A program made the translations under genes and the position numbers. A stretch of 51,721 nt of DNA from an uncultured Blastococcus sp. Its GTDB lineage: Bacteria > Actinomycetota > Actinomycetes > Mycobacteriales > Geodermatophilaceae. The stretch covers positions 1 through 51,721 of the forward strand of contig CADCTN010000230.1 of NCBI GenBank assembly GCA_902805535.1, written 5' to 3'. Under the pieces are notes generated by a model. The model saw nothing but the letters and a program-made list of their open reading frames with translations, had not been told where the DNA came from and ran no database searches. Positions 36,296-45,442 of this stretch are shown here, in pieces; the first letter of the stretch is position 1, and each line of letters opens with the position of its first letter.

Positions 36296-38452
36296 ATGGG
36301 CAGGTCGTTCGCATCCCGGGTCAGCCACCCGAAGCTGAAGTGGGTCGTCCTGGTCCTCTGGCTGGTTCTGGCGGCCGCTGCCGCTCCGCTGGCCGCGGGC
36401 CTCACCGATCAGCAGGACAACGAGATCTCGTCCTGGCTGCCCGGCGACGCGGAGTCCACGCTCGCCCTGGAACGGCAGATCACGCTCGGTTCGGACCCCG
36501 ACGTCGTCCCCGCCGTCGTGGTGTACGAGCGGGACGGCGGCCTCACCGCGGCTGATGAGGACGCCATCGCGCAGGACGCGGCGGCGTTCGGCCGGCTCGA
36601 CGGCCTCGACGGCGACGTCGTCGGGCCGATCCCGTCCGAGGACGGGCAGGCGGCCCAGCTCATCGTGCCGCTGAACGGCGGGCCCGACGGGTGGGAGGCC
36701 ATCGCGCCGCTCGCCGGGGACCTGCGCGCCGAGGCCGCGGACGCACCGGACGGGCTCGACGTCTACGTCGCCGGCCCGGCGGGCCAGGCGGCGGACTCGT
36801 CGGAGGCCTTCGAGGGCATCGACGGTGCGCTGCTGTTCGCGGCGCTCGGCGTCGTCATCGTGATCCTGCTGTTCACCTACCGCAGCCCGGTCCTCTGGAT
36901 CCTGCCGATCCTCTCCGCGGTGGTCGCGCTCTACTGCTCGCAGGCGCTCATCTACCTGCTCGCCCGCTACGCCGACCTCACCGTCAACGCCCAGAGCGCG
37001 AGCATCCTCACCGTCCTCGTCGTCGGCGCCGGCACCGACTACGCCCTGCTGCTGGTCGCCCGCTACCGCGAGGAACTGCGGCTGCACGCAGACCGGCACG
37101 AGGCCATGACCGAGGCGGTGCACCGCGCCGGCCCCGCGGTCCTGGCCAGCGGCGGCACCGTCATCCTCGGGATGCTGTGCCTGCTGGCGGCGGACATGAA
37201 CTCCACCCGTGGCCTGGGACCGGTGGCCGCCATCGGCGTCGCGGTCACCCTCGTGGTCCTCATGACCCTGCTGCCGGCCCTGCTGGTCATCTGCGGCCGC
37301 TGGGTGTTCTGGCCGGTGCGCCCGGTGCTGGGCACCCCCGAGCCGAGCGCCACCGGCGTGTGGTCCCGGGTCGGCACCCTGATCAGGCCGCGGCCCCGGG
37401 CGGTCTGGGTGGTCACCAGCGGGCTGCTGCTGGTGGCCTGCCTCGGCCTGTTCGGCCTGAACGCGAAGGGACTCACCCAGGCCGACTCCTTCCGCGGGAC
37501 CCCGGAGTCGGTGGCCGGCGAGCAGGTCGCGCTGGAGCACTTCCCGGCCGCCGCCGGCAACCCGGTGTACGTCCTCACCGGCGCCGGCACCGCCGAGGAG
37601 GTCGCGCGCGCCGTGGCCGCCGCCGACGGCGTCGGCGAGGTCGGGGAGCCCCGGGTGACCGGGGACGCCGCGCTGATCGAGGCGTCCCTCGCCGACGCCG
37701 GCGACAGCGACGCCGCCTACGACACGATCCGCTCGCTGCGCGCCGAGCTCGACGACGTGGGCGACGGCGAGGCGCTGGTGGGAGGCAACACCGCGATCAA
37801 CCTCGACGTGCAGACCGCCAGCCAGCGGGACAACCGGGTGATCATCCCGCTGGTCATGCTCGTGGTCCTGCTCGTGCTCGGCGTCCTGCTGCGGGCACTG
37901 GTCGCACCGCTGATCCTGGTCGCGACCGTGGTGCTGTCCTACGGGGCCGCCCTGGGCATCAGCGCGCTGATCTTCGACTGGGCGCTCGACGTGAGCACGA
38001 CCGACAGCGCGTTCCCGCTGTTCGTCTTCGTGTTCCTCGTCGCGCTGGGCATCGACTACAACATCTTCCTGATGACCCGGGTCCGGGAGGAGGCCCACGA
38101 CCACGGCACCCGGCGGGCCGCCCTGATCGCGCTGGCGGCGACCGGTGGGGTGATCACGTCGGCCGGACTGGTCCTCGCGGCGACGTTCGCGGTGCTCGGC
38201 ACCCTGCCGCTCACCTTCCTCACCCAGCTGGGCATCGCGGTCGCGCTCGGCGTCCTCCTGGACACCATCGTCGTCCGCTCGGTGCTCGTCACCGCGCTGA
38301 ACCTCGACGTCGGCGGGGGGATGTGGTGGCCGAGCACGCTCGCCCGGCGCGGCGACGAGCCGGAGCCCCCGGCGGGCGGGCAGGGCGCAGCCCGGGTGCC
38401 CGCTCCGCGCGGGACGACGGACCTCGGCCAGCAGGTGCGGCCGGGGACCTGA
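36296..38452 (+). CDS. MMPL-family RND-type transporter
   Basis: A 718-residue membrane protein of two similar halves, each with an extracytoplasmic loop and about five to six membrane helices. The paired GTDYALLLVARYREE and GIDYNIFLMTRVREE motifs end the helix-4 regions and hold the proton-relay Asp/Tyr of MMPL proteins. It probably exports lipids, siderophores or drugs; no biosynthesis genes nearby hint at a cargo. The ATG at 36296 has GGGGG eight bases upstream; GTG 36278 is an alternative. Convergent with der, stops 12 bases apart. Confidence 0.88.
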   Translation: MGRSFASRVSHPKLKWVVLVLWLVLAAAAAPLAAGLTDQQDNEISSWLPGDAESTLALERQITLGSDPDVVPAVVVYERDGGLTAADEDAIAQDAAAFGRLDGLDGDVVGPIPSEDGQAAQLIVPLNGGPDGWEAIAPLAGDLRAEAADAPDGLDVYVAGPAGQAADSSEAFEGIDGALLFAALGVVIVILLFTYRSPVLWILPILSAVVALYCSQALIYLLARYADLTVNAQSASILTVLVVGAGTDYALLLVARYREELRLHADRHEAMTEAVHRAGPAVLASGGTVILGMLCLLAADMNSTRGLGPVAAIGVAVTLVVLMTLLPALLVICGRWVFWPVRPVLGTPEPSATGVWSRVGTLIRPRPRAVWVVTSGLLLVACLGLFGLNAKGLTQADSFRGTPESVAGEQVALEHFPAAAGNPVYVLTGAGTAEEVARAVAAADGVGEVGEPRVTGDAALIEASLADAGDSDAAYDTIRSLRAELDDVGDGEALVGGNTAINLDVQTASQRDNRVIIPLVMLVVLLVLGVLLRALVAPLILVATVVLSYGAALGISALIFDWALDVSTTDSAFPLFVFVFLVALGIDYNIFLMTRVREEAHDHGTRRAALIALAATGGVITSAGLVLAATFAVLGTLPLTFLTQLGIAVALGVLLDTIVVRSVLVTALNLDVGGGMWWPSTLARRGDEPEPPAGGQGAARVPAPRGTTDLGQQVRPGT

Positions 38453-38464
38453 GGGCGGGCCGGA

Positions 38465-39811
38465 TCAGCCCTTGCCGCGCTCGCTCCCCCGGCCCTCGCG
38501 GACCTTGACCGACACCTCGATCGGCGTGCCTTCGAACCCCCAGCGCTCGCGCAGCTTGCGCTCGAGGAACCGGCGGTAGCCACCCTCGAGGAAGCCGGTG
38601 GAGAAGACGACGAAGCGTGGCGGGCGGATGTCGGCCTGGGTGACGTACTTGATCTTCGGGGCCCGGCCACCGCGGGCGGGCGGCGGGGTCTCCTGGACCA
38701 GGGCGCGGACGAAGGTGTTCAGCTCGGCCGTGGGCACCCGCGACTCCCACGACGCCAGCGCCGCGCGCAGGTGGTCGGCGAGCCGGTTGACGCCGCGGCC
38801 GGTGCTCGCCGAGATGTTGACCCGGGTCGCCCACTTCACGCGGGCCAGCTCCCGCTCGATCTCCTTCTCCAGCTGCAGGTGCCGGTCCTCGTCGAGGGTG
38901 TCCCACTTGTTGATGGCGATGACCAGGGCACGGCCGGCGTCGACGACCTGGCTGATCACCCGCTGGTCCTGCTCGCTGATCACCTCGTCGGCGGCCAGCA
39001 GCACGACGGCGACCTCGGCGGCCTGGATGGCGGCCTCGGTGCGCAGGCTCGCGTAGTACTCCATGCCGCTGGCGGTGTTCACCCGGCGGCGCAGGCCCGC
39101 CGTGTCGACGAACCGCCACTCCTCACCGCCCAGGGTGACGATCGAGTCGACCGGGTCCACGGTCGTGCCGGCGACGGAGTCGACGACCGAGCGCTCCTCC
39201 TTGGCCAGCCGGTTGATCAGGCTGGACTTGCCCACGTTCGGCCGGCCGACCAGCGCCACCCGTCGCGGGCCGCCCTGCTCCTCCTGCTCGCGGGGCGCGT
39301 CGGGCATCGCCTCCAGGACCAGGTCGAGCAGGTCACCGCTGGAACGGCCGTGCAGCGCGCTGACCGCCTGGGGCTCGCCCATCCCCAGCGACCACAGCTC
39401 CGCGGCGTTGGCCTCGCTGCGCTCGTCGTCGACCTTGTTGGCCACCAGGATCACCGGCCGGTCGCTGCGCCGCAGGATGCGGGCCGCGGCGAGGTCGGTG
39501 TCGGTGGCCCCCACCTGGCTGTCGACGACGAAGACGATGACGTCGGCGGTCTTCATGGCGTACTCGGCCTGGCGGCTGATCGCCCCGCCCAGCCCGGCCG
39601 CCTTCGGGTCCCAGCCGCCGGTGTCGACGACGGTGAAGCGCTTGCCGTTCCACAGCGCCTCGTAGCTGATCCGGTCGCGGGTGACCCCCGGGACGTCCTG
39701 CACGACGGCGGCGCGGCGCCCCAGGAACCGGTTGACCAGCGTGGACTTGCCGACGTTCGGCCGTCCGACGATCGCGACGACGGGCAGCGGCCCGCTCTGC
39801 TCCTCGGTCAT
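38465..39811 (-). CDS. der: Ribosome-assembly GTPase Der (EngA)
   Basis: A 448-residue double-GTPase required for 50S assembly. The first G domain has [12 protein letters not shown] near 16, the second [12 protein letters not shown] near 190, each with DTGG/DTAG and NKVD/NKWD, followed by the C-terminal KH-like domain. The ATG at 39811 overlaps the cmk stop by four bases, so the two are coupled. Confidence 0.96.
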   Translation of the reverse strand: MTEEQSGPLPVVAIVGRPNVGKSTLVNRFLGRRAAVVQDVPGVTRDRISYEALWNGKRFTVVDTGGWDPKAAGLGGAISRQAEYAMKTADVIVFVVDSQVGATDTDLAAARILRRSDRPVILVANKVDDERSEANAAELWSLGMGEPQAVSALHGRSSGDLLDLVLEAMPDAPREQEEQGGPRRVALVGRPNVGKSSLINRLAKEERSVVDSVAGTTVDPVDSIVTLGGEEWRFVDTAGLRRRVNTASGMEYYASLRTEAAIQAAEVAVVLLAADEVISEQDQRVISQVVDAGRALVIAINKWDTLDEDRHLQLEKEIERELARVKWATRVNISASTGRGVNRLADHLRAALASWESRVPTAELNTFVRALVQETPPPARGGRAPKIKYVTQADIRPPRFVVFSTGFLEGGYRRFLERKLRERWGFEGTPIEVSVKVREGRGSERGKG

Positions 39812-40503
39812 GCCCGCTCCCCCGCTCCGACCGCCGACGCGGCGAGCGCGACGATCGCCTCGATCACGCCCTGCTGGTCCAGGTCCGTGCTGTCCACGAC
39901 GACGGCGTCGTCCGCCGGGCGCAGCGGGCTGTCGACCCGGCTGCTGTCGTACTCGTCGCGCCGTCGCAGGTCGTCGGCGAGCGCGGCGATCTCCGCCGGG
40001 TCGGTGATGCCGAGCTGGCCGGCCCGGCGCTGCGCCCGGACGCCCGGCGCCGCGGTCAGGTAGACCTTGAGCGTGGCATCGGGCAGGACGACGGTGCCGA
40101 TGTCGCGGCCCTCGACGACGACGACGTCCGCCGCGGAGACGAGGTCGCGCTGCTGGTCGACCAGCTGTCGCCGCACCGCGGGCACCGCGGAGACGGCGGA
40201 GACCGCGCGGGTCACCGCGGCGCCGCGGATGCGGTCGGCCACGTCCACGCCGTCGACGCGGACGACCTCGGCGGCGGACCCGGTGCCGACCTCGATGCGG
40301 GCTGCGGCGACCGTGCGCGCGACGGCGTCGGCGTCCTCCGGGTCGACGGCGGCGTCGAGGACGGCGACGGTGGCCGCGCGGTACATCGCGCCGGTGTCGA
40401 GGTAGGCGGCGCGCAGGCGGGCCGCGACCCCGCGGGCGACGGTGGACTTCCCGGTGCCCGACGGTCCGTCGAGGGTGATCTGCCCCCGGAACGCGGCGCT
40501 CAC
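39808..40503 (-). CDS. cmk: Cytidylate kinase Cmk
   Basis: A 231-residue kinase that phosphorylates CMP/dCMP. P-loop [15 protein letters not shown] lies near 11, then [10 protein letters not shown] and [13 protein letters not shown], all cmk hallmarks. The GTG at 40503 overlaps the aroH stop (GTGA). The cmk-der order is conserved in actinobacteria. Confidence 0.96.
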   Translation of the reverse strand: MSAAFRGQITLDGPSGTGKSTVARGVAARLRAAYLDTGAMYRAATVAVLDAAVDPEDADAVARTVAAARIEVGTGSAAEVVRVDGVDVADRIRGAAVTRAVSAVSAVPAVRRQLVDQQRDLVSAADVVVVEGRDIGTVVLPDATLKVYLTAAPGVRAQRRAGQLGITDPAEIAALADDLRRRDEYDSSRVDSPLRPADDAVVVDSTDLDQQGVIEAIVALAASAVGAGERA

Positions 40504-40862
40504 TGGGCGATGTCCTTGCGGAGCGCCACGGCACCGCGCAGGTACACGTGCTGGATGTCCGACCGCGGCGACGTCGTCTCCACGTGGGCCATCAGGCGCA
40601 GGACCCGCGGCAGGGCGTGGGCCACGTCGATCTCCGAGGCGCACATCAGCGGGACGTCGCCGAAGCCCAGCTCGCGCGCGGCCAGCGCCGGGAACTCCGA
40701 GACGAGGTCGGGGGTGGCGGTGAACAGGATGCTGATGACGTCGTCGTGCTCGAGCCGGTTGCGCTCCATCACCGTGCTGACCAGTTCCCGGGTCGCCTCG
40801 AGCACCTGCTCCCGGTCGTCGGCGTCGACCTGCGTCGCGCCCCGGATGGCTCGGACGGCCAT
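40500..40862 (-). CDS. aroH: Chorismate mutase, AroH class
   Basis: A 120-residue trimeric-type chorismate mutase that makes prephenate for Phe and Tyr. The opening [14 protein letters not shown] has the catalytic Arg, MCASEIDV the Cys/Glu pair, and [11 protein letters not shown] the Tyr/Arg of the AroH active site. The ATG at 40862 has GAGGAG seven bases upstream. Coupled to cmk by a four-base overlap. Confidence 0.94.
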   Translation of the reverse strand: MAVRAIRGATQVDADDREQVLEATRELVSTVMERNRLEHDDVISILFTATPDLVSEFPALAARELGFGDVPLMCASEIDVAHALPRVLRLMAHVETTSPRSDIQHVYLRGAVALRKDIAQ

Positions 40863-40912
40863 GTACCACTCCTCGTTCGATTGCCGCACCCGGATCGCCG
40901 GATGCCCCGTCG

Positions 40913-40918
40913 AGTCTA
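40913..40918 (-). promoter_or_regulatory. Candidate -10 element for aroH-cmk-der
   Basis: CTAGACT on the minus strand contains TAGACT, a good -10, 51 bases before the aroH ATG. No -35 is clear; a perfect 16-base palindrome lies at the -35 position (40936-40951). Confidence 0.35.
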
Positions 40919-40935
40919 GGGAGGCCGCGCCACCG

Positions 40936-40951
40936 GGCTCCGGCCGGAGCC
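40936..40951 (-). terminator. Perfect palindrome between the pseudouridine synthase gene and aroH
   Basis: GGCTCC-GGCC-GGAGCC is a perfect 16-base palindrome 40 bases after the pseudouridine synthase stop and just upstream of the aroH -10 candidate. It could be a terminator for the upstream transcript or an operator. Confidence 0.35.
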
Positions 40952-40990
40952 GCACGGGGACCGTTCCGCTGCCGGCTCCGGCTCGGCGGG

Positions 40991-41860
40991 CTACAGGCCG
41001 ACGAGCTCCTGGAGGGCGCCGACCTCTTCACGGCTGAGCTTGCGGATCGTGCCGGAGCGCATGGCGCGCAGCTCGATCGGCCCGACCGCCGTGCGGGTCA
41101 GCCGGGACACCGGCAGCCCGACGTGGGCGAGCAGCCGGCGGACGATGTGCTTGCGACCCTCGTGGAGGACCACCTCGACGACCGACTGCCCGGCGTGGGT
41201 GTCCACGACGCGGAACGAGTCGGCCTTCACCGGGCCGTCGTCCAGCTCCACACCGCTGCGCAGCCGGCGGGCCATGTCGCGGGGCACCGAGCCCGACACC
41301 TGGGCCAGGTAGGTCTTGCGCACCTCGTAGGAGGGGTGGGCGAGGCGGTGGGCCAGCTCGCCGTCGGTGGTGAGGATCAGCAGCCCCTCGGTGTCCTGGT
41401 CCAGGCGCCCGACGTGGACCAGGCCCTTGGCCAGGTCACCCACCATGTCGCCCACGGTGGGCCGGTTGCGGTCGTCGCTCATGGCGGTGATGACGCCCGG
41501 GGGCTTGTTCATCGCGTAGCTGACCCGGTCCTCGCGGATCTCGATCCGCACGCCGTCGACGGCGATCTTGTCGCGGCCCGGGTGCACCCGCATGCCCTGC
41601 ACGGTGACCTGCGCGCCGTTCACGCTGATCCGGCCGGCCTCGATCATGTCCTCGGAGACACGCCGGGAGCCGACCCCGGCCCGGGCGAGCACCTTCTGCA
41701 GCCGCTCGCCCTCGCGGTCGTCGTCGGCGTCGCCCGCCGGCCGGTCGCCGGGGTGGACCGGGGCGAGCTCCATGTCCTCCGCCCAGCCGTCACCGGCTGC
41801 CGTCGCGGTGTCGTCGGCGGGGTCATCGGTGGGGTCCAGGTCGTCCGGTACGGCGTTCAT
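40991..41860 (-). CDS. rluB: 23S rRNA pseudouridine synthase, RsuA/RluB family
   Basis: A 289-residue enzyme. An acidic, disordered 55-residue N-terminal tail is followed by an S4 RNA-binding domain (RLQKVLARAGVGSRR) and the catalytic domain with GRLDQDTEGLLILT holding the nucleophilic Asp. It isomerises uridine in 23S rRNA, probably near position 2605. The ATG at 41860 is chosen; GTG 41878 is possible. Between scpB and aroH as in other actinobacteria. RluB rather than RsuA/RluE is judged from neighbourhood only. Confidence 0.87.
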   Translation of the reverse strand: MNAVPDDLDPTDDPADDTATAAGDGWAEDMELAPVHPGDRPAGDADDDREGERLQKVLARAGVGSRRVSEDMIEAGRISVNGAQVTVQGMRVHPGRDKIAVDGVRIEIREDRVSYAMNKPPGVITAMSDDRNRPTVGDMVGDLAKGLVHVGRLDQDTEGLLILTTDGELAHRLAHPSYEVRKTYLAQVSGSVPRDMARRLRSGVELDDGPVKADSFRVVDTHAGQSVVEVVLHEGRKHIVRRLLAHVGLPVSRLTRTAVGPIELRAMRSGTIRKLSREEVGALQELVGL

Positions 41861-41933
41861 CGCCGCCCAGTCTCCCACCCCGCCGCTGTCGACCCCGGCC
41901 CCGTCCGGGCACCGCCCCCAGCCGGCGCGGCGT

Positions 41934-41952
41934 GGGGACCGCGGAGGTCCCC
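41934..41952 (-). terminator. Hairpin directly after scpB
   Basis: GGGGACC and GGTCCCC form seven-base arms around GCGGA, two bases past the scpB stop. A stable GC hairpin without a T-run; it probably separates the segregation genes from rluB at least in part. Confidence 0.5.
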
Positions 41953-41954
41953 GC

Positions 41955-42833
41955 TCAGCTGTCGGGGTGCTCGTCGAGCATCGCGGCGGTCTCCGGGAGG
42001 AAGGGGGCCAGCTCGGGCAGGTCCGCGAGGCTCGCCAGGCCGAGCCGTTCCAGGAACAGCGGCGTCGTCGCGTACAGCCCGCCGCCGCTGTCGGGATCGG
42101 CGCCGACCTCGTGCACCAGGCCCCGCGTCAGCAGGGTGCGCATCACGCCGTCCACGCCGACCCCGCGGATCGCCGAGACCCGCGCCCGGGTGACCGGCTG
42201 GCGGTAGGCGATGACGGCGAGGGTCTCCAGGGCGGCCTGGGTCAGCCGGCTGCGCTGCCCGTCGACCAGGTAGCGCTGCACGACCGGGGCGTGCTCCTCG
42301 CGGGTGTAGAGCCGCCAGCCCTCCCCCACCTTGCGCAGCGTGAGGCCGGACCGCCGCTGGTCGTAGCCGTCGGCCAGCCCGGCCAGGCCGGACCGCACCT
42401 GCTCGACCGGGCATCCCAGCGCGGCGGCCAGCGTCTCCTCGTCGACCGGGTCGTCCATGACGAACAGCAGCGCCTCGAGGCCGCCGTGCAGCTCCTCCGG
42501 GGCGATCGGCTCCGGCTGCCCGCCGGCCGGCTCCCCGGGCACCGGGTCCCCAGGCAGAGGGTCCCCGGCGGCGACGTCGGCCGGGGACGGGTCCTGCGGT
42601 GGCGCCGGCCGGTGATCCGGATCCGGCTCCCGCGGGACCGGCGCCGGCTCGGGCAGGGCCTCGACCGGCTGGTCGGCGACGCGCGCGGCGAGCGCCGCCG
42701 CGACGGCGTCCCAGGTGCCGGGCGACTCCTGCCCGCGGTGCTCGGCCAGCTCCCGGGTGGCGGCCAGCTCGGCGGCGAGCGCCTCCCAGGAGATGGGGAC
42801 CTGCTCGTCGGGACCTGCCTGCTCGTCGGTCAC
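41955..42833 (-). CDS. scpB: Segregation and condensation protein ScpB
   Basis: A 292-residue winged-helix partner of the SMC-ScpA complex. The first 110 residues are a Pro/Glu/Asp-rich extension absent from short ScpBs. The conserved part runs from ELHGGLEALLFVMDDPVDEETLA through LTQAALETLAVIAYRQP to GLYATTPLFLERLGL. GTG 42833 overlaps the scpA stop (GTGA), so the two complex partners are made together. Confidence 0.94.
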   Translation of the reverse strand: MTDEQAGPDEQVPISWEALAAELAATRELAEHRGQESPGTWDAVAAALAARVADQPVEALPEPAPVPREPDPDHRPAPPQDPSPADVAAGDPLPGDPVPGEPAGGQPEPIAPEELHGGLEALLFVMDDPVDEETLAAALGCPVEQVRSGLAGLADGYDQRRSGLTLRKVGEGWRLYTREEHAPVVQRYLVDGQRSRLTQAALETLAVIAYRQPVTRARVSAIRGVGVDGVMRTLLTRGLVHEVGADPDSGGGLYATTPLFLERLGLASLADLPELAPFLPETAAMLDEHPDS

Positions 42834-43708
42834 CCGTACTCCTCGTCCACGGCTGGTTCTCCCCCGGCAGCATCCTCGACCGCGCCGTCGACGTCGTCGC
42901 CGTACCCGCCGTCCGGCGCGGAGCCGCCGGTCCACCGGACGTGCAGCTCCCCCAGCGGCGTGAGCTGCTCGAACACCACCCGCTGCTGCCGGTAGAGCTC
43001 CAGCAGCGCCAGGAAGCGGGCCACCACCTCCATGGTGTGCCCGCAGTCGGCGGTCAGGGCCCGGAAGGTCGCCGTTCCGGAGCGCAGCAGGTGGTTGCGG
43101 ACGGCGAGCAGCTGCTCGGAGACGCTCACCGACGCGGCGTGCAGGTGCGACACGCTCACCACCTCCGGCGCCCTGGGCGCCAGCACCCGGGCGGCCAGCC
43201 GGGCGAACTGCTCGGGGCTCAGGTCCAGGACGACCTCGGGGACCAGGTCGGCGAAGCGCGGCTCGAGGGCCGCCGACCGCGGAAAGCGAGAGGCGGCCTG
43301 CGCCTCGCGTTCCCTCAGGAACCTCGCCGCCTGCTTGTAGGCCTTGTACTGGAGCAGCCGCGCGAACAGCAGGTCACGCGCCTCGAGGACCTCGAGGTCG
43401 TCCTCGTCCTCGACGTCGGCGGCGGGGAGCAGCCGGGCGGCCTTGAGGTCGAGCAGGGTGGAGGCGACGACCAGGAACTCGCTGGCCTGGTCGAGGTCGA
43501 GCTGGTCGCCCAGGGCACGCAGGTGCGCGATGAACTCGTCGGTGACCGTGGACAGGGCGATCTCGGTGATGTCGAGCTTGTGCTTGCCGATCAGCTGGAG
43601 GAGCAGGTCGAACGGGCCCTCGAAGTTGGTCAGCTTCACCGTGAAACGCGACGGCGCGGCCTCGGAGGCACGAGGTGCCTCCGCTGCCGCGCCGGTCTCG
43701 CTGCTCAC
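42830..43708 (-). CDS. scpA: Segregation and condensation protein ScpA (kleisin)
   Basis: A 292-residue kleisin that bridges the SMC heads. The N-terminal motif LTNFEGPFDLLLQLIGKHKLDI near residue 27 is partly shown here (FEGPFDLLLQLI) and diagnostic; the C-terminal winged helix VVARFLALLELYRQQRV follows the family pattern, then an acidic tail. GTG 43708 is chosen because a strong hairpin lies between it and the upstream stop; an in-frame GTG at 43759 would run through the hairpin. Confidence 0.94.
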   Translation of the reverse strand: MSSETGAAAEAPRASEAAPSRFTVKLTNFEGPFDLLLQLIGKHKLDITEIALSTVTDEFIAHLRALGDQLDLDQASEFLVVASTLLDLKAARLLPAADVEDEDDLEVLEARDLLFARLLQYKAYKQAARFLREREAQAASRFPRSAALEPRFADLVPEVVLDLSPEQFARLAARVLAPRAPEVVSVSHLHAASVSVSEQLLAVRNHLLRSGTATFRALTADCGHTMEVVARFLALLELYRQQRVVFEQLTPLGELHVRWTGGSAPDGGYGDDVDGAVEDAAGGEPAVDEEYG

Positions 43709-43729
43709 GGACGCCGAGCTTATGGCCCA

Positions 43730-43750
43730 CCTGCGGGGGGCCCCCGCAGG
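43730..43750 (-). terminator. Perfect GC hairpin between the RHH gene and scpA
   Basis: Ten-base perfect arms (CCTGCGGGGG/CCCCCGCAGG) around one base, nine bases past the stop of the upstream gene and 22 bases before the scpA GTG. No T-tract. It may attenuate read-through from parA into scpA or protect an mRNA end. Confidence 0.5.
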
Positions 43751-43758
43751 AAGACCCA

Positions 43759-44256
43759 CTACTTGCCGTGCAGGCGCCGGACCAGGATCGACTCGTCGCC
43801 GCGCTCGCCGAGGTCGGCCAGCAGCACCGAGATCGCCTCCCGGACGATGCGGCCGCGGTCGGCCGCGACGCCGTGCTGACCGCGCAGGGTCAGCCGCGCG
43901 CTCTCCAGGGCGAGCAGCTGGTCCGCCGAGATGTAGACGGTGATCTTCTCGTCGTGCTTGGCGCGGTCGGTCCGGCGCGCCGGCCGTCCCCGGGTGGGCA
44001 CGTGGGGCTGCAGCGTCGGCACCTGCGGCCCAGCGCCGCGGAACCCGGCGAGGTCGTCGTCGAGCGACGTCGCACCACCGGGGACCAGCGTGAGGGGCGT
44101 GGTCGTGACCTCCTCCGACTGCCGCGCACCCCGCAGCGCGGGCGAGCCGGTGGTCGCGCTCAGGCTGGGCAGCTCGGTCACCTCGGGGGTCGAGGGGGCC
44201 GAATCGGTGCGCCGGAAGAGCTCCGAGGCACCAGGCAGAACCGGCCGGCGGGTCAT
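43759..44256 (-). CDS. Ribbon-helix-helix-like protein paired with ParA
   Basis: A 165-residue protein. Residues 1-95 are low-complexity, Thr/Ser/Pro-rich. The C-terminal 65 residues (KITVYISADQLLALESARL, then GRIVREAISVLLADLGE) look like a ribbon-helix-helix DNA-binding domain. It lies directly downstream of the ParA gene and before scpA, where a ParB would be expected, so it may be the ParA partner or an autoregulator. The ATG at 44256 has GGGGA six bases upstream. Function is inferred from fold and position only. Confidence 0.72.
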   Translation of the reverse strand: MTRRPVLPGASELFRRTDSAPSTPEVTELPSLSATTGSPALRGARQSEEVTTTPLTLVPGGATSLDDDLAGFRGAGPQVPTLQPHVPTRGRPARRTDRAKHDEKITVYISADQLLALESARLTLRGQHGVAADRGRIVREAISVLLADLGERGDESILVRRLHGK

Positions 44257-44326
44257 GACGCGTCCCCGCCGGCGCTGGTCGGGGACATGGCGGTCGCTCT
44301 GCTGATGTGTGCCCTCGTACGCTCGG

Positions 44327-45229
44327 TCACAGTGCCAGCACCTCCTTGGCAAGGTCGCGGTACGCCGAGGCGCCCGACGAGGTGGGCGCCCACGTGGTGA
44401 TCGGCTGGCCGGCGACCGTGGTCTCCGGGAACCGCACGGTGCGCTGGATGACGGTCTGGAAGACGACGTCGTCGAAGGCCTCGACGACCCGGCTGAACAC
44501 CTCGCGGCAGTGCACCGTCCGCGAGTCGTACATCGTCGCGAGGATCCCGGAGATCTCCAGCGACGGGTTGAGCCGCTCCTTGACCTTGTCGATCGTGTCG
44601 ACGAGCAGGGCCACCCCGCGCAGCGAGAAGAACTCGCACTCCAGCGGGATGATGACGCCCTGCGCCGCCGTCAGCGCGTTCACCGTCAGCAGGCCCAGCG
44701 AGGGCTGGCAGTCGATGAGGATGTAGTCGTAGTCGTCGCGCACGTCGGCGAGCACCCGGAGCAGGGTCTGCTCGCGGGCGACCTCGCTGACCAGCTGCAC
44801 CTCGGCGGCCGAGAGGTCGATGTTGCTGGGGACGAGGTCCAGGCCCGGGATGTCGGTGGGCACGCGGACGTCGGCCAGCGTGGTCTTCCGCTCCATGAGG
44901 GCGTTGTAGATCGTCCGGTCCATGTTCTGGGCGGGGATGCCCAGGCCGACCGACAGCGCGCCCTGCGGGTCCAGGTCGATGAGCAGCACGCGCCGGCCGT
45001 ACTCGGTGAGTGCCGCACCCAGGTTGATGGTGGACGTCGTCTTGCCGACGCCGCCCTTCTGGTTGCACATCGCGATGATGCGAGCGGGCCCGTGCTGGGT
45101 CAGGGGCTTGGGGTCGGACAGGGGGCGCTGCCGTGCCTTCGCCGGGTCCTGACGTGAGATCGCCCCCATCTCGGGGCCGCTGTCGTGCGGGCGCGCGACG
45201 GCAGAGGCCGCGTCCGCTCGGGTAGCCAT
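44327..45229 (-). CDS. parA: ParA/Soj-family ATPase
   Basis: A 300-residue P-loop partition ATPase. The deviant Walker A CNQKGGVGKTTSTINLG lies near 55, then LLIDLDPQGALSVGLG and YDYILIDCQPSLGLLT. Residues 1-45 are a basic, disordered tail. It resembles the second chromosomal ParA that accompanies scpAB in actinobacteria rather than the origin-linked ParA, since no parB or parS is visible. The ATG at 45229 has GGAGG 11 bases upstream. It lies 70 bases before the RHH gene. Confidence 0.92.
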   Translation of the reverse strand: MATRADAASAVARPHDSGPEMGAISRQDPAKARQRPLSDPKPLTQHGPARIIAMCNQKGGVGKTTSTINLGAALTEYGRRVLLIDLDPQGALSVGLGIPAQNMDRTIYNALMERKTTLADVRVPTDIPGLDLVPSNIDLSAAEVQLVSEVAREQTLLRVLADVRDDYDYILIDCQPSLGLLTVNALTAAQGVIIPLECEFFSLRGVALLVDTIDKVKERLNPSLEISGILATMYDSRTVHCREVFSRVVEAFDDVVFQTVIQRTVRFPETTVAGQPITTWAPTSSGASAYRDLAKEVLAL

Positions 45230-45308
45230 GAGTCTTGTTGCCTCCACCTCGTGCCCGATCCCGGTCGTCCGGGTGCGGTCAGCCGTCCTGCCCGCTCGGG
45301 TGATGAGG

Positions 45309-45314
45309 ACGCTA
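45309..45314 (-). promoter_or_regulatory. Candidate -10 element for parA
   Basis: TAGCGT on the minus strand, 80 bases before the parA ATG, in a 213-base gap after xerD that includes the most A+T-rich stretch nearby (45361-45400). No convincing -35. Confidence 0.3.
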
Positions 45315-45442
45315 CGAAGAGTGGTGGGCGTTGACTCGCAGGCACGCCGGACCACTTGTCGACATGGCGCTAATTGACAACGTCTGGGTTTGCTCAAGCC
45401 GAACGCCTTCCAGAACCTGCCAAGAAGCGCGGTGGGTAGGTG

